A stretch of DNA of 64,000 nt, taken from assembly GCA_009733775.1 (NCBI GenBank), contig WOGZ01000135.1:1-64000 (forward strand), written 5' to 3'. This DNA comes from Alectoria sarmentosa. Lineage: Eukaryota > Ascomycota > Lecanoromycetes > Lecanorales > Parmeliaceae. The position numbers and the translations under genes were made by a program. Shown one piece after another: positions 45,733 through 57,626 of the stretch. The notes under the pieces are model-generated. The model had not been told where the DNA came from. It was given only the letters and a program-made list of their open reading frames with translations, and made no database searches. How positions within the stretch are numbered: the first letter of the stretch is position 1; each line of letters starts with the position of its first letter.

Positions 45733-46785
45733 GGGATGATGATGATGATATGTGGGCTATGTAGTTTTGAGCTTGACGCGATAATTTCGGCGCTTTGTAT
45801 GTATGATTCATGACTGTCGCTGCGTTCTTTGACTGGTCACCGACTGGTGGTGATTGAAGGATACAAAGCACTGGATTGTAATCTTTGGGTGCGTGCTTCC
45901 GCTTCATCCAAGTCTGACGCATTATGGAATTCAAGCCGGCCAGAAAGTGGGCAGATGATAAGTATGTAGTCCAGGAAGAAGATCCTACGGACAGAAATCA
46001 TTACTCCCTAGCGGGCAGTGCCGTAGAGAAAGAATGCCAAGCACTGGTGTCGGCCGACCCTCGACACCGAGCCTCAAGCTCATGCATACGCACATTTTAA
46101 TTTGCAAGCACAAAAGAAAAAGTCATTTGAGGGTGGCCAAAGGTCGTGCCGAGACTCCAGCGCCGAGATATAAAGAAAAGAAGCTCTCCTAATCCCTGCA
46201 CTTCCAGGAGATGAACATAAGTACTCATTTAAGGGTTCTCATCATAGGGCTGTCTTCCGAACATAGGGCTAGGGCTGGTACTAGCGCTGTGCAGGACATT
46301 TGGTGCTCACCGTGCTCACTTCGAATTATTGGTAAGAAATTTGACCCTTGAACCTTTTACTCTGCAGACTCTCTTCCTCTACGATAGATGTTTACCTTAC
46401 AACACTCTCTTACTCTGCGAAATCCTCATATCCTACGATACTGTTCTACTTGAAAAACTATCCTACGACCCTCGGATGCTCCTTTATGTATATGATACGT
46501 AGTAAAATCCGATCTATATAGCTATGGAATTGATCAATTGGATCGATAGTTGCGCAACAAATGCCGGTGGAGAGAATTGGAAGAGGTTTGCAATACGCTA
46601 CTCGCAGTGAAAATGGATTGGCGTTAGGCTGCATCAAGCCTCCAAGCCACCCCGCTGCGCAGCAAGGCTGCAGAGAGGCTCGAAACAGTGACGTTGCTAC
46701 CATCTCTACCCTCAGTTCCAAGCTGAGCGGAGATATTTATGAGGCCATCGACAGGCGGTAGACATCTCGAAAGGTCAGCTCTAGG
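45733..46785. other. Intergenic region, no supported gene
   Basis: Contains a small inverted repeat GGTGTCG...CGACACC near 46048-46070 and otherwise only short frames. The last part probably holds the promoter of the next gene. Confidence 0.45.
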
Positions 46786-49700
46786 ATGACACCTGCCTTT
46801 GGCTTCTCCGTTGGGGATTTCATCAGTGGCATCAGTGAGTGGACCTAGCCTTGTGACCGCGCTGGAAATGACTGACTGTATGTCAACCCACAGATCTCGT
46901 GAGAAAGATAACCAAAGCTCTTAAAGAGACGGGTGGGGCATCCTCAGAATACCAAGCTGCTGTCATCCAGCTCAAGGGCCTCAAGCATGCCCTGCAACAT
47001 CTCCAAGCTTTGGAACCTACAGAGGACAACCTGAGCCATGTGAACGCTATTCGTGGCATGGCCCTTGCTTGTCAGCTGCCTCTCCGAGAATTCATGACCA
47101 AACTGGAGAAATACGAACCCTCGTTAGGGCCATGGGTAGATCAAAAGGCTTACCGCAGCGCTAGTCGCAAGGCGAGATGGGCGGTGGGTTTTGGAGCAGA
47201 AGTGGAGAAATTTACGGCTCTGGTTGCAGCAAAGCAAATCAGCATCAATTTGCTCCTTGCTACGCATGCCTCGTAAGGAAGACATTCATTTTTTCCCTGT
47301 TGCCGAGTGCTCATCCTTGCTCCACAGGCAAACAATCTCATCGATTGACACACGTACTAAGCAACAGCATGGAACTTTGATGTCGAAAATTGCTGAACAG
47401 CGGGCTACGTTGCATCAAGTCCATAATTCTGTCGAGCGCATCGAGAATAGAATGGAAGGTATGGAGAGTAGTTCTCGAGCGATTTGCTCAAAAATCGATG
47501 AGACACACCTCTCTGTGACGAGCCTACGGTCCCTAGGAGAGCAGGTCTTGGCTTTCATCCGCAGCTTTCCCCACGAAATTCGCGACCTACTTCAAGATAT
47601 CACGCAAGCCGACTGGCGTACGTATCACGCTGTTTTGCAGATACAGGAGCGCCTTGCGCAATCGCCGACTTCTTTGCATGACTCAAATATTCAATTCACG
47701 AATGTGTTGGGCGAGTATAGGGAGCTGCCTTATGAGTATTTCTGTCAATGGGAGGTACGCGTGCACAATCCATATGCTATCAGTCATCTTTACGAGTGCC
47801 AACCTTCTCCACTAGCCATTCGAGGGTTTCCTTCGCTTCCAATTCAAGAATAAACCTGGTGAAATCAAGATTCTTGAAGATCAATTTCATATCATCAACG
47901 CGAAGGATCAAAAGGAAATTATAAGAAAGGAGCACTGGAACCGGTCTATCTCCCAAGGTGCGAAGATAACAATGTCAATGATTATGTCTCATTTGCAGAG
48001 GAAACCTGGATCCTGTCCCCGTCCAGACTGTACAGGTATGGGTATCGTAAGCTACTCCGACTCGAGTATTCTCTCCTGGTACGATACGCATGAGAATATA
48101 TCCATCTATTCACTGACGAGATACAGTGCAACATGCCATCTCAATTTCTTTTCCAGTCCCTATAATTTAGACGCCGCTTTCAGGCGCGTGATAGTTTCCG
48201 AAGATGACATTGCCCGTCAGCAGGTTGAAGAAGACCTGCGACTCTATGGTAGCAGGCCAGAGCCGCCAGACGCAGTCGAGGTTGACGAGTCTACACAACT
48301 GGCCAATCTACGAGGCGAAACGCTTCCGCATTCGAGGCTGCAGTTGACCGTCCAGCCAAGATACGGAAGAAAGGCAAAAGTCATGAGTTCAACTACCAAG
48401 CCCTGCCTGTCATGGATTGGAATAGTGGTACATCGCCCCTTGACGCATGGCTCAATCAAAGTGCCGTTCCATCGTCGACTACAGTACTAAGTCAACAGGA
48501 GTCCATAAGTTTAGAGAGCGATCTCCTTGCTCAAGAAATTGACGAAATAAAGGTCTTCCGCAATGTCCACATGGCGATTGCGCCAAGTCCGAAGTGCAAC
48601 GATCTCGAGGGTCTAGACTTCGGCGCCCAGATCTATTATCGTAACATCATGAACCGGTACCCGGTCATACCCACATATCTTGCTCGCCGTCTCGCGCAAG
48701 CTAATCATGATCGTGCCGAAAGGCTGCGAAAGGAAAAGTCAGGCAACTCAACATGGAACATATCTCAAAAGGTAGTCGACGGGCTGGCTTCCGAGATCGA
48801 TTTATCTGAGTTTTTCTCTCCTCTAACACGGCCTGCTCCCGCCCAAAGAGATGCAGCATCTCCTCCAAGGCCCCCTTCATTTGGAAACGGTGGGCCTTCT
48901 CCTACCTGGCTTGATCCTATTAGACCAGAAACACCTCCACCAACGCCCCCACCATCCTCGGACTTTTGGACAGGCGGGAGTCCAAGTCGGCGACCTGCTT
49001 CAGCGCACGCGCGCTCGTCTAGTATGAACAGCCCCCTCCACGGACGCCCAAAATTCGACCCACAAGAACAGAATCCCACATTTACGGGTGATTGTCCTGC
49101 ACGAACAGCCTGTGATTCACGGAGATCACCGGACAACTACCTTCCTCCCCCTCCAATAGACCTGGATGATGTATTGACATTCGATTGCGATATCTGTGGC
49201 CAAAACATCAAAGTGAAAACACAATATCAATGGCAGTGAGTAGGGAAACATCCATTTAATGACGAACGAGTTGACAAATATGATCAGGAGACATGTGATG
49301 AAAGACTTGCGACCCTATGTATGCACCTACTCCGAATGCTCTCAAGCCGGCAAAACATATGCCTCGCGATCAGCAGTTTTCAGCCATGAGAGTCGCCACG
49401 GAAGACAAGCTTGTACCTCATCTTTTTCCGGACCTTCCAATGATTTTGCAAAAACATGCGTATTCTGCCAAAAAGTGCTGCACGGAGACGGATGGAGAGA
49501 GCGTAACCGACATGTTGGTCGCCATATGGAAGAGATTGCTTTCACAGTCGTGACCAAACCTTACGAGGACTGGGAGTTCTACTCTGAAGCATCCTCGACT
49601 TAATCTCAGGGCACAGGTAAGTCTTTACAATACAATTCTGAGCCATAGTCACTATCTCAAAAGGCACCAAGACATGATGTACAAGAACCGCAAGCAGAAA

Positions 49701-49796
49701 ATGCGCTGTCATCTGTGCACAGAGGAGAAGACGTTCAGCAGGAATGACGCATTGACAAGACATTTGTGCGTCGTTCACCCGGATGACGAGTTTTAG
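46786..49796 (+). CDS. Large fungal protein with C2H2 fingers, premature stop
   Basis: Exons 46786-46834, 46894-47272, 47328-47754, 47816-48280, 48337-49235 and 49288-49603 give 844 residues to a TAA. The N-terminus FGFSVGDFISGINLVRKITK resembles fungal STAND-protein N-terminal domains, then a coiled-coil-like section and a compact domain (PFEGFLRFQFKNKPGEIKIL...). Later blocks are HEFNYQALPVMDWNSG, a Pro-rich linker, and Cys/His clusters (FDCDICGQNIKV; RPYVCTYSEC; CVFCQKVLHG...RHVGRHMEEIAF). After the TAA, 13 nt plus a good donor and an exon from 49672 to 49796 continue exactly in frame and encode one more C2H2 finger (CHLCTEEKTF...RHLCVVH). The 56-bp intron at 48281-48336 has weak signals and could instead be a frameshift. 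No NACHT or ATPase core is present. Function unknown. Confidence 0.6.
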
Positions 49797-50836
49797 GCAG
49801 TAACAGGTGACGGAGGAACAAGAAGGTTTACGGTCATGGCGGCGGATTTGGCGAGACGGAGAGTTGAATATGCTTTTCCCGAAGGCGTAGCGTAGGCTTG
49901 TGTTCACCAGTGAGCGCTGATGCGTTACTGGATACCAGTGTGCACTTCTTCATACCGAGATAAAGTACGGCAAGGACCTATGCAAAATCTGACGTCCTTG
50001 AGATGATCAGGCGCTCGAGGAAAAAAAAGGTTAAGGAATATAACGCTCGCTGTGGGCAGGGAACACAAAATCCAAGCTCTTTGCTGCTCACAACAACAGC
50101 ACACCACGTAAACAGCGCATCAATCAACAATAACAACAACAACAACAGAAACGGATTTGAAAAGTTGTGCTGATTCTCGTTTAGTTTGAGTGCTGCTTTT
50201 GCGCTCTCTCTTTTATGGGGGTTCAAGTTCTTTTAATTAAATCAGCATCCGTTTGCGAAACGATCATTTTTCCAACAGTCCCGGCTAGCTATTACTTCTT
50301 ACAAGTATCGCACGATTGGATGAATGAGATAGTCCCAATGAGACACACTTTCCATCCGCGATTTGGGCGTTGAGGCTGTGAGTTGCAGCCGTAGATGGGA
50401 TCGGTGCATGAGCCGTGCTTGTTCGCAACGTGGTTGGTGAAGGCGTTGACACCGGGGGGGAGGGGCAAGTATGAACGGGTGACGCGGCTGAATGGCAGGG
50501 CGCAGCACGGCCTCGCGGGCCGTCAGGAGGCACACCTTTGTTATCTCGTGCGTTTCACGGCGAGCAAGAAAGTGCTTCCGGGGGGGGGGGTTATATATAT
50601 CTTAGTATACTCTCGTATTTGTCCGAATTTCTCGCAAGCAACGCCTTGTGTCCCCAGTCACAGAGTTATATTACTGTGGGATATGTTTACCGGAACCAGC
50701 GTCTAGATTTGGTTTTCTTTGTGCAGAATGCTGCTGGACTCTGTGCCGCCAAAGTGTCTCTCGAGCAAGACGATTTCGAAAAAGCCCATTGATTCCACGG
50801 ATTTCAACAACGTTATTCGTCGGCTGCGAATATCGC
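49797..50836. other. Intergenic region, no supported gene
   Basis: Includes the low-complexity stretch near 50120-50150 (AAC repeats) and a G-run with TATATATA near 50580-50600. No coding region was recognised. Confidence 0.45.
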
Positions 50837-51200
50837 CTACTGTCGTTGGCCTGGACTTGCCAAATTGCCGCTCACAAAGACCACCAGCACCGCGGCGTAC
50901 CTGAGGTCGAAGTCAGCACACTCACACAGGAGATGGGTAAGATTGGCTCACGCCGCGCGGTGGTCGCGAAGAGCTCCGAACGCCTGGCCGTTGACAGGAC
51001 GCTGACGGAGAAGGCGAAGACGACGGTCCACATTGTCAGCAAGCCCAATCTGGCCGCTGGTCCGGTGACGAAGTACAGGGATATGATTGCCCTGAACGAG
51101 GAGAAGGCCCGCCATGAGAATACTGAGCGCGCCCACGGCTTTGGAGATCCGTGTCTCCGGGAGGTAGCATGACCGGTCCCACGGCTGCCGATGTGGTTCA
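50837..51200 (-). pseudogene. C-terminal relic of a DUF6594 membrane protein
   Basis: On the minus strand, AIISLYFVTGPAARLGLL, FAFSVSVLSTARRSELFATTA and, across a putative intron, YAAVLVVFVSGN match the C-terminal membrane region of fungal DUF6594 proteins. The preceding segment (SKAVGALSILMAGLLLVQ) looks like the expected upstream helix but lies in another reading frame, shifted near 51083. No N-terminal part was found. The fragment ends at a TAG at 50837-50839. It is most simply a truncated, frameshifted relic. Confidence 0.55.
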
Positions 51201-52037
51201 CGGTGCTTCTGTACTCTACTTGTACTGCTCGGTCAGCACTCAAAGTTCAGACTGGGGAGTGGAAGGCTGTTTTGGTCACCCTTCATCCAATGACTGCAAT
51301 GGTCCCGTAGGAACTGAGAGAGAGTCGGTCCTCGCCCTTTTGCAGGTCGGAGGGCGACCGAATCGTCATGCTCTTCGAAGGTTACCGATTTGAGAATATA
51401 ATTCCTTTTCATCGATGCAGAATTGCCTGGAAAGAGAGCAACCTTATGCTGCGGAGAGCGGATCCGGTTGTCTCCGTGAACCAGAGATGTGAGGGATTTT
51501 CTTGAATGTAGGCTAAAGCTGCTGAGATTGATCTGAGGGATTATACACATATGAGACCCATGAATTTACCGCCGGAGCTCTGACGTGCTTTTTTTCCCGC
51601 CAAGTCACAACTTCACAGGATTCCTGCAGCAATTTAAAGGATGCCGATTCTGCCTCGCAAGGCTTGAACGGGAATTATGGGTTTTTGAAAATAGCTGCAG
51701 AGAAAAACCTTCTCGTTCGATCGCTGTGGGAGTTCCCTACTGGAGTGCATCGCACGAGTGGGAACTGTTTATTGTCCAAAGCTTGACTGAAAAAGCGGAT
51801 TGAAAATGGTTCTTTTACTCATAGAGAGACACCAGCCTTTTGCTTTGAAAAGAGTAACTTGCACTACACTGAATCATTTAATTCAGGCACTACAACTTAA
51901 CAAAACCCTTGATACGAGAGTTGCGACCCGAGTTGCTCGTCATGTTTTCAACGAAGCATATGTCAGCAATTTGATTCATTTTTAGAGAACCCGTTATCTG
52001 CATAGCCATGTCGAACACTTCTCGTCCTGCAAGCTTA
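51201..52037. other. Intergenic region with a dispersed repeat copy
   Basis: No gene was recognised. Holds one copy (51383-51470) of a repeat that is also found at 61816-61899. Confidence 0.45.
51383..51470. repeat. Dispersed repeat, copy A
   Basis: From TACCGATTTGAGA to GGATCCG this resembles 61816-61899 in the same orientation over about 85 bp, roughly three quarters identical by eye, with shared cores TCCTTTTCATCGA and GCAAC-TTAT-CTGC. Most differences are transitions. Confidence 0.6.
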
Positions 52038-52975
52038 TTAGGGGACTGGCGTTCCATCTATTCCGCCGGGTTTCCAGCCGTCAAGTTGATGGGCAAGGTG
52101 CGGTTGACCGTATAACTCATGAGATTTTTAGTCATCAAGCTGCTGCGGTGCTTGATGCTCAGCTCCGCCAATATCCACGAGCACATTCTGTGCCTGCATC
52201 AAGTTCTCGTATTTCCCCTCCCATGTCTGAACATCTTTCCTCAAGCCCTGCTTGTGCTTTCTCTCTCTCTAGAGGAAACCCAATGTGACGAGCAATACAA
52301 ACCCTAGCAATCCACCCACCCCAGCGCCTATTGCTGCTTCTCTTCTCGATAACGATGACGATGACGTACTGTGGTTGGAGGTGGAATTTGATGCGGATGC
52401 GGATACGTTGACCGCGACAGTTGCTGCGGTTGTGACTGTAACTGAGGCGGTATTCGTGTTGTTGGGGGGATGTAAAGCCAGACGTGCGGTTGAATATCAC
52501 CAGTCCAGCTTCAATGGAAAAAGCTGCTTTGCTTTTTCGAGTGGCAGTGATGCACGTGTTGTTGGACGTTTACACCTGGCCACAACAGAACGAGGCGGTA
52601 CCGTTAGCGGCATTCTCGATACCAAGAAGATACATCGCTGCCCCATCACTGCGGTTGACTGTAAAATTTCTCGTTAGCACAAATATCTAGCCATTCTTAG
52701 GACTCTCCTGGACCAAATCGCAGCGTTATTGAAAGGAATCATTACCGTCTGGATAGTACTGCGAACACTCCGAACTTAGCCAACTTTTATTCGTACAGCT
52801 ACCTCTCGTGATTATTTGAGGCCCTATTTGCGTGAGACATGGATTGTTGTTGAGACATGTATCGAAAACGGAGCAGCAGGCGCTTTGCCCGTCGCCGATA
52901 GAAGCGGAGTGACACGGGGGCGTCGTCGTTGGCTACCGAGCCATCGGGAAAGTAACACGTCTGCGTATTAGCCAT
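52038..52975 (-). pseudogene. Decayed Cys-rich single-pass membrane protein gene
   Basis: Reading the minus strand from an ATG at 52973-52975: MANTQTCYFPDGSVANDDAP, then a frameshift at a run of five G/C bases (about 52915-52920), CHSASIGDGQSACCSVFDTC, a normal-looking intron, NRSDGAAMYLLGIENAANG, an in-frame TAA after CCGQV, a second frameshift at a C run, a Ser/Thr-rich stalk, a membrane helix (AAIGAGVGGLLGFVLLVTLG), then TAG where Trp would fit, and a basic cytosolic tail (RERKHKQGLRKDVQTWEGKY) with another TAA. The layout is that of common fungal surface proteins with a short Cys domain, stalk, one membrane helix and tail. With at least three stops and two frameshifts it cannot be functional as read. 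Confidence 0.7.
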
Positions 52976-55400
52976 TTTGTTGTGTCATGAACAACAAATA
53001 GAAAGATTAATAAAAAGCACGTTTCATTGGAAGTTTGGATCTTAGGGCGTAAGTAAGTTGCGATGTCGAGTTGTTGGTTCTCTTATGGTGCTTTTATGGC
53101 AAGCAAGGCATTTGTTGACTGAGAATACAGCACTCGAAATCCTACCGCCCCCTGAACGTGCAGGGTCTCGTGCTGCTGACTGTATGTCAAATCCATCTCC
53201 ACAGCCACTAAGGATTGCAGTCGAGATGAAACGCTCGGGACCATGTAGGCGATTCTGCTGAAACTTCGAAGGCTTGCTTTATTTAACGGTCGCGATGCAA
53301 CAACCCAATGTTTCAGCGACAGATTAATGCTGCCTTTACAACCTGGATTTTGATGTAACGGTTGATTTCTCCAAAACTGCCTATTCTGAATTTCAAATAT
53401 TTTCTGGAGGATTTCCGCGGCGTTCAACAAGTTTCAATCACTTGGCGCAGGGGCGGAAGCCGTTGCGAAGGCGGTGTGCCAAGATTGTACTTACACAGGA
53501 TATGAAGGAATGAGTGCGTCAATCGCGGAGATTTTGCGATTAAATCCATAAATCGCCAATCTGTCTGAGTCGATAGAAGGGACTAATGTCTTCAGAACAT
53601 GTGTCCACAGCGAGAAGGAAAACGGCATTGCGGAGACAATAAAGTAGGTGATGATTTCAGTAAGGAGTGGTGAAATCTAGCTACTACGTACACGACTCTG
53701 ATGCTAGTTCTCCATACAACTTCCACTGGTACCTAGCTTGATGATCCTGATTCCATTAGCAAAGTTTTTGAATTCCAAGGTGGAGCTTCACTCTTCCAAA
53801 AACATCTCCGGTGCGTCGGATCTGCGTTGCGAGGCTCAATTTTTTTGGCATTGCTTGAGGCAATTACAGTGTTTCTGACGCGGAAGCTTCAACCGGGCCA
53901 ATGCGATGTCGAATTATTGGCCTTGCAGCAGCTGAGTCGGTGATCCGTCTTCTTGTTCCAGTGACGGAGAGGGGATAACCTCGAAGTGAGCTGCCGGGAT
54001 ATAGAATGGGAGAAAGAGAGCCCAGCGGCGGACTGCGTGGGAGAATTAAAACAGCAACGGTTTTGCGGTTGGCATCACGTCGATGAGCGACAGACATCTA
54101 CGAGAAATAAGAAAGCAAACATTTTTACGGTGGAAAGAGATGGGACAAGGCTGCCACGGAAGCCGCTCGGCCCCGATCCCATGGCACCCCCCCCACCCAA
54201 ATTTGAGTCCGACAACTCAGGCTTCTCAAGAAGTAACGACCAGCATTCTCTTAAAACAAGCACGCATGGAATCCTTAAGCTATCGCATGAATGAAATGGC
54301 CAAGTTCTTCATGGACAATTGTTCGACTTTGCATTTTTGATGCTTTTCGATTTCAAGGGTTTATTACAAAGTTAGTTCTCACTTACTGTACGGGGGCAGC
54401 CCCCTTTTCTTCCGGGATTTTTTATTCCGAAGGATTTCCGCACGGGGTATCATGTGTCGAAAAGTCCGCGAGGTGTAGGGAGCATGGCCTGAGAGATCGC
54501 TGAGTGGTTCAGGAGGACGTGCTGTTGAGAGATTCTACAGGCTCGGCGCTGAAGTTTCGTCTATAGCTGTTGGTGAGGAAGATGGTGAATGGGAAGATCT
54601 CCAGCTGCTGCGATTTTCCTTAGCTTTGGGTTACATAATAGAGACCTGAGGCTGCCGAAGCCCTTGATGCGGCGGTTCCCCTGCTTGTTGTCCATGCCAG
54701 AGATGATTATTCAGCCGATTCGTGTCTTTATAGTGCTGGGTACACCGTCTTTGTGACCATTTCCATTTCTTGCTGATCGAAAGCTTCGGCTTCTCTTCAT
54801 TCTCCAGGCTCATTGCATAACCGTCAAGTCAGACAAAACCAATGAGCATATAGAGTTTCCTTGCTTCCAATTTTTCAACACAGTCGTATTTATGCGGTCT
54901 TTCGTTGTTTGTTAAATCCCTCGAACAAGCTCATATATTCCACAACGTTCGCCAGCCATATCCATACCTGAAATCGTTGGCTCCATCGCCCCTTTCCTGC
55001 CCGAGCTGCTTGGGCTTGGCTGCTCCTCCCACATCTGTGGATGCTCAAGCTGCAATCCGCTTTCCACCTACCATCCTGCACAATAAAGAGCCTCTACATG
55101 GAAAAGGACGATATCGCAAACAACGAATTGGCCCTTGCAGACTGCTATTGCTGATGTCTTTTGATGGTATGCTAAGTGAAATTACGATGGTGATCGGCCG
55201 TGTGAAGATCTTTGGGAGTATGCTAAAATCGCGTGCTGATATCTACGCGTGGAAAGGGGGAATTCACTGTCGTTGGACAACACTTGACCAAAACAATTCA
55301 CAATTTCTTGGACGTCTCTTCGGAATACTGTTCGAAACAGACATGCAGGACCTTGATGGAAACTCTTGAAAATTACTATCCATCCAGACCAAAATCAGCC
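52976..55400. other. Gene-poor region, no supported gene
   Basis: About 2.4 kb with short open frames on both strands and no recognised domain. No clear repeats or splice-linked frames were found. Confidence 0.45.
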
Positions 55401-56558
55401 ATGGGCACCCAAAAAGATCCCAAGGCAAAAAAGGTATTATCATAACCTTGTCAGCAATGCACAAGATACTCACAAAGCGTAAATAGCCCACCAGATCATC
55501 ATCTCGTGTCTCTGCAAAAACACACTCAAGAGAGCCAAACTCCACTTTGCGACCCACCAAATCGCCACATTTCCCTTATGCTTCCATCATCAAACCACGG
55601 CAAACTAGGGAAAAATGGCAACCATGGGAGAGTGAATCCCTAATCTCGCTGCGCAAAGAAGGGAAAGGTCTCGGCGAAATCAGTCAGCAACTACCGGGGC
55701 GATCTAAGATGGCCTGTGCCAAGGAATATCAAAGAATGCTCAAGTCTCGAAAGCAAGCCTCAACATCTGAAAAGAAGAATAGTCTCGCAGATATCCAGGA
55801 AACCAAGAGGCCGTGGAAGGAATGGGAAGACCAACTCGTCACTACTAGTCGTATCGCCGGTAAGTCGTGCGGTGAGATAAGCAGGTTGCTGTCTTCCCGC
55901 ACAGCCGGCGCGGTGTCAGCGCGATGGGTAGATTACCTAAAGACTCATCTCGAAGATACATTCACCGCCCCGGGATATAGATGGAGTCAGCGGGAAGATC
56001 AGCTGCTAATATCTCTTCATGTTGCGGGAGAAGGTTTCGCCGAAATCGCTCAGAAGATTCCAAACCGATCAGAGAGCGGTTGTAAGAGGCGTTGGCACAA
56101 AATTAAGGATTGTCGCCCCGAATTGCTGAAGAGATGGACGATACTTGAGGAAAAGACCCTCGTATCTCTCTTCAACACACTTGGGCCACGTTGGCATGGT
56201 ATCGCCAAAGAACTCCCCGGTCGGACGCATCAGGCCTGCGAAAAGCATTATTACGAGCGGACTTGTAGTGGAAAAGTCGGAGCCAGTGGCCCATCGCGAG
56301 AGGATTGGATATCTCATTGGGACAGTGAGTTTCATGTTCACCGATTACTGATCTCGCTCCGAAAAGACCAAGCTAACAAGCTCAGATACTCCAGATTCTG
56401 AGGAGACCGAGATGGACTCTATGGAGCCTGACTTCGCGGTTCATGATGAAAATGGAGATGTGGGTTTAGATATCGAAGAGCCTACATTCAAGAGGGATCA
56501 GCATAGCCGCAGTTACAATGCGAAGAAGAGGAACGTGATCCATGTCCCCATGGTATGA
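55401..56558 (+). CDS. Four-repeat Myb/SANT DNA-binding protein
   Basis: Three exons (55401-55433, 55487-56324, 56386-56558) close to 347 residues. Four tandem Myb/SANT repeats of about 40-45 residues are visible: WQPWESESLISLRKEG..., WKEWEDQLVTTSRIAG..., WSQREDQLLISLHVAG... and WTILEEKTLVSLFNTLG..., each with the third-helix pattern PGRS or NRSESGCKRRW or PGRTHQACEKHYYE. An acidic C-terminal tail (DSEETEMDSMEPDF) could activate transcription. The first exon supplies the ATG (MGTQKDPKAKK); without it the open frame has no ATG before the first repeat. Likely a nuclear transcription or chromatin factor; targets unknown. Confidence 0.8.
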
Positions 56559-57493
56559 GTGCATTGCGGGTCGATCAGCCTTCAAGTGTTCAGTCGAGAG
56601 CGCGCATTATACACAGTCCTCCTTAGCTTGTTAAACCATGTGTGCAAGTCATCATTAGCAATATGTGAAGCCAGGGCTGGACAAAACATTGCATTGAATG
56701 TCTGCACCGATTTTATAGGAGCCAGAGTTTTCTGTCGTCAGGCCTTAGGTCAAAGTAGCTGAAGAAGGTTGGCCGGTGCATTGTACTTGAAGTAGCGAGG
56801 GCAACAAGAATCTGACTTTTACGTCAATTTAGTCTCCTTCGTATCTCTCATGTGTTGGACCTTACGCTTGCAAAATCAATGTAGGAAGGCCTCGTGCGTA
56901 GGTTTTAGCAAGTTTCAGTTCGATATCATATGGAGGGAAAATGTCAATTGGCTTGCTTTCGAACTTTTTAAAAATTTGAAGACCTGCAATTACTTATGAG
57001 TATGAGGAAGAAACGACGGTTATTCTCAACTTTCCTTTCAAATTTTTGTTCAATTCCGACCCAAATTTTTTCTGAATATTTAGAGTTTTCTTAATATTTA
57101 GAACGTCTGAGTTTTTTTTGCACTAGCTTGAGCGGGTTTCCCAAAGGTCCATCCGCTCGAATGCTAACCGAGACAGGTCAATGGGAGGCCGAACCTCTCG
57201 TCTTGGACACGATTCCTCCCAGTAACACAGTCCAAGACTACCAGGTGCGGCCAGATTGATATTGACCACAAAAGTTTGACTGCTGCTTGGCGAAGTTCGT
57301 CTGGGTACCTTGCTCTTTCCATGAAGGCTTCCTGACAGTGTTACTGTTGTATAAAGAAATGGTCCATAGATACCACGATGTGTTTGAGATGTTCAATGCC
57401 CGGATCTGAATGTTGAGGTTCGAATGTTCGATCCATCAAAGGCGTCAAGCCGCTTTTCAGCCGCTAAGTCCGTTTCAGTAAGGTAACAAGCCC

Positions 57494-57626
57494 GTCGCTA
57501 CTCGCAAATGCAATAATCGACCAGGTCACGTGCGGGCGCACTAGGCTTTTCGTCCAATCAGATACACTGCATGTCGCTATGCGAGATCATGTGACCTGGT
57601 CGATCATTGCATGTGCGAGTAGCGAC
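57494..57626. repeat. 39-bp imperfect inverted repeat with 55-nt spacer
   Basis: Arm 57494-57532 (GTCGCTACTCGCAAATGC...) pairs with arm 57588-57626 with only three mismatches in 39, all or nearly all transitions on one strand. The left arm contains CACGTG. The structure could form a long hairpin, or be the remains of a short inverted-repeat transposon; no flanking duplication was evident. Confidence 0.8.

Noticed and set aside
46048..46070. Small inverted repeat GGTGTCG/CGACACC near a CCGACCCTCG match to the MITE arm
   Set aside because: Only about 10 bp match the MITE arm and the stem is 7 bp, so relation to the element is not supported.
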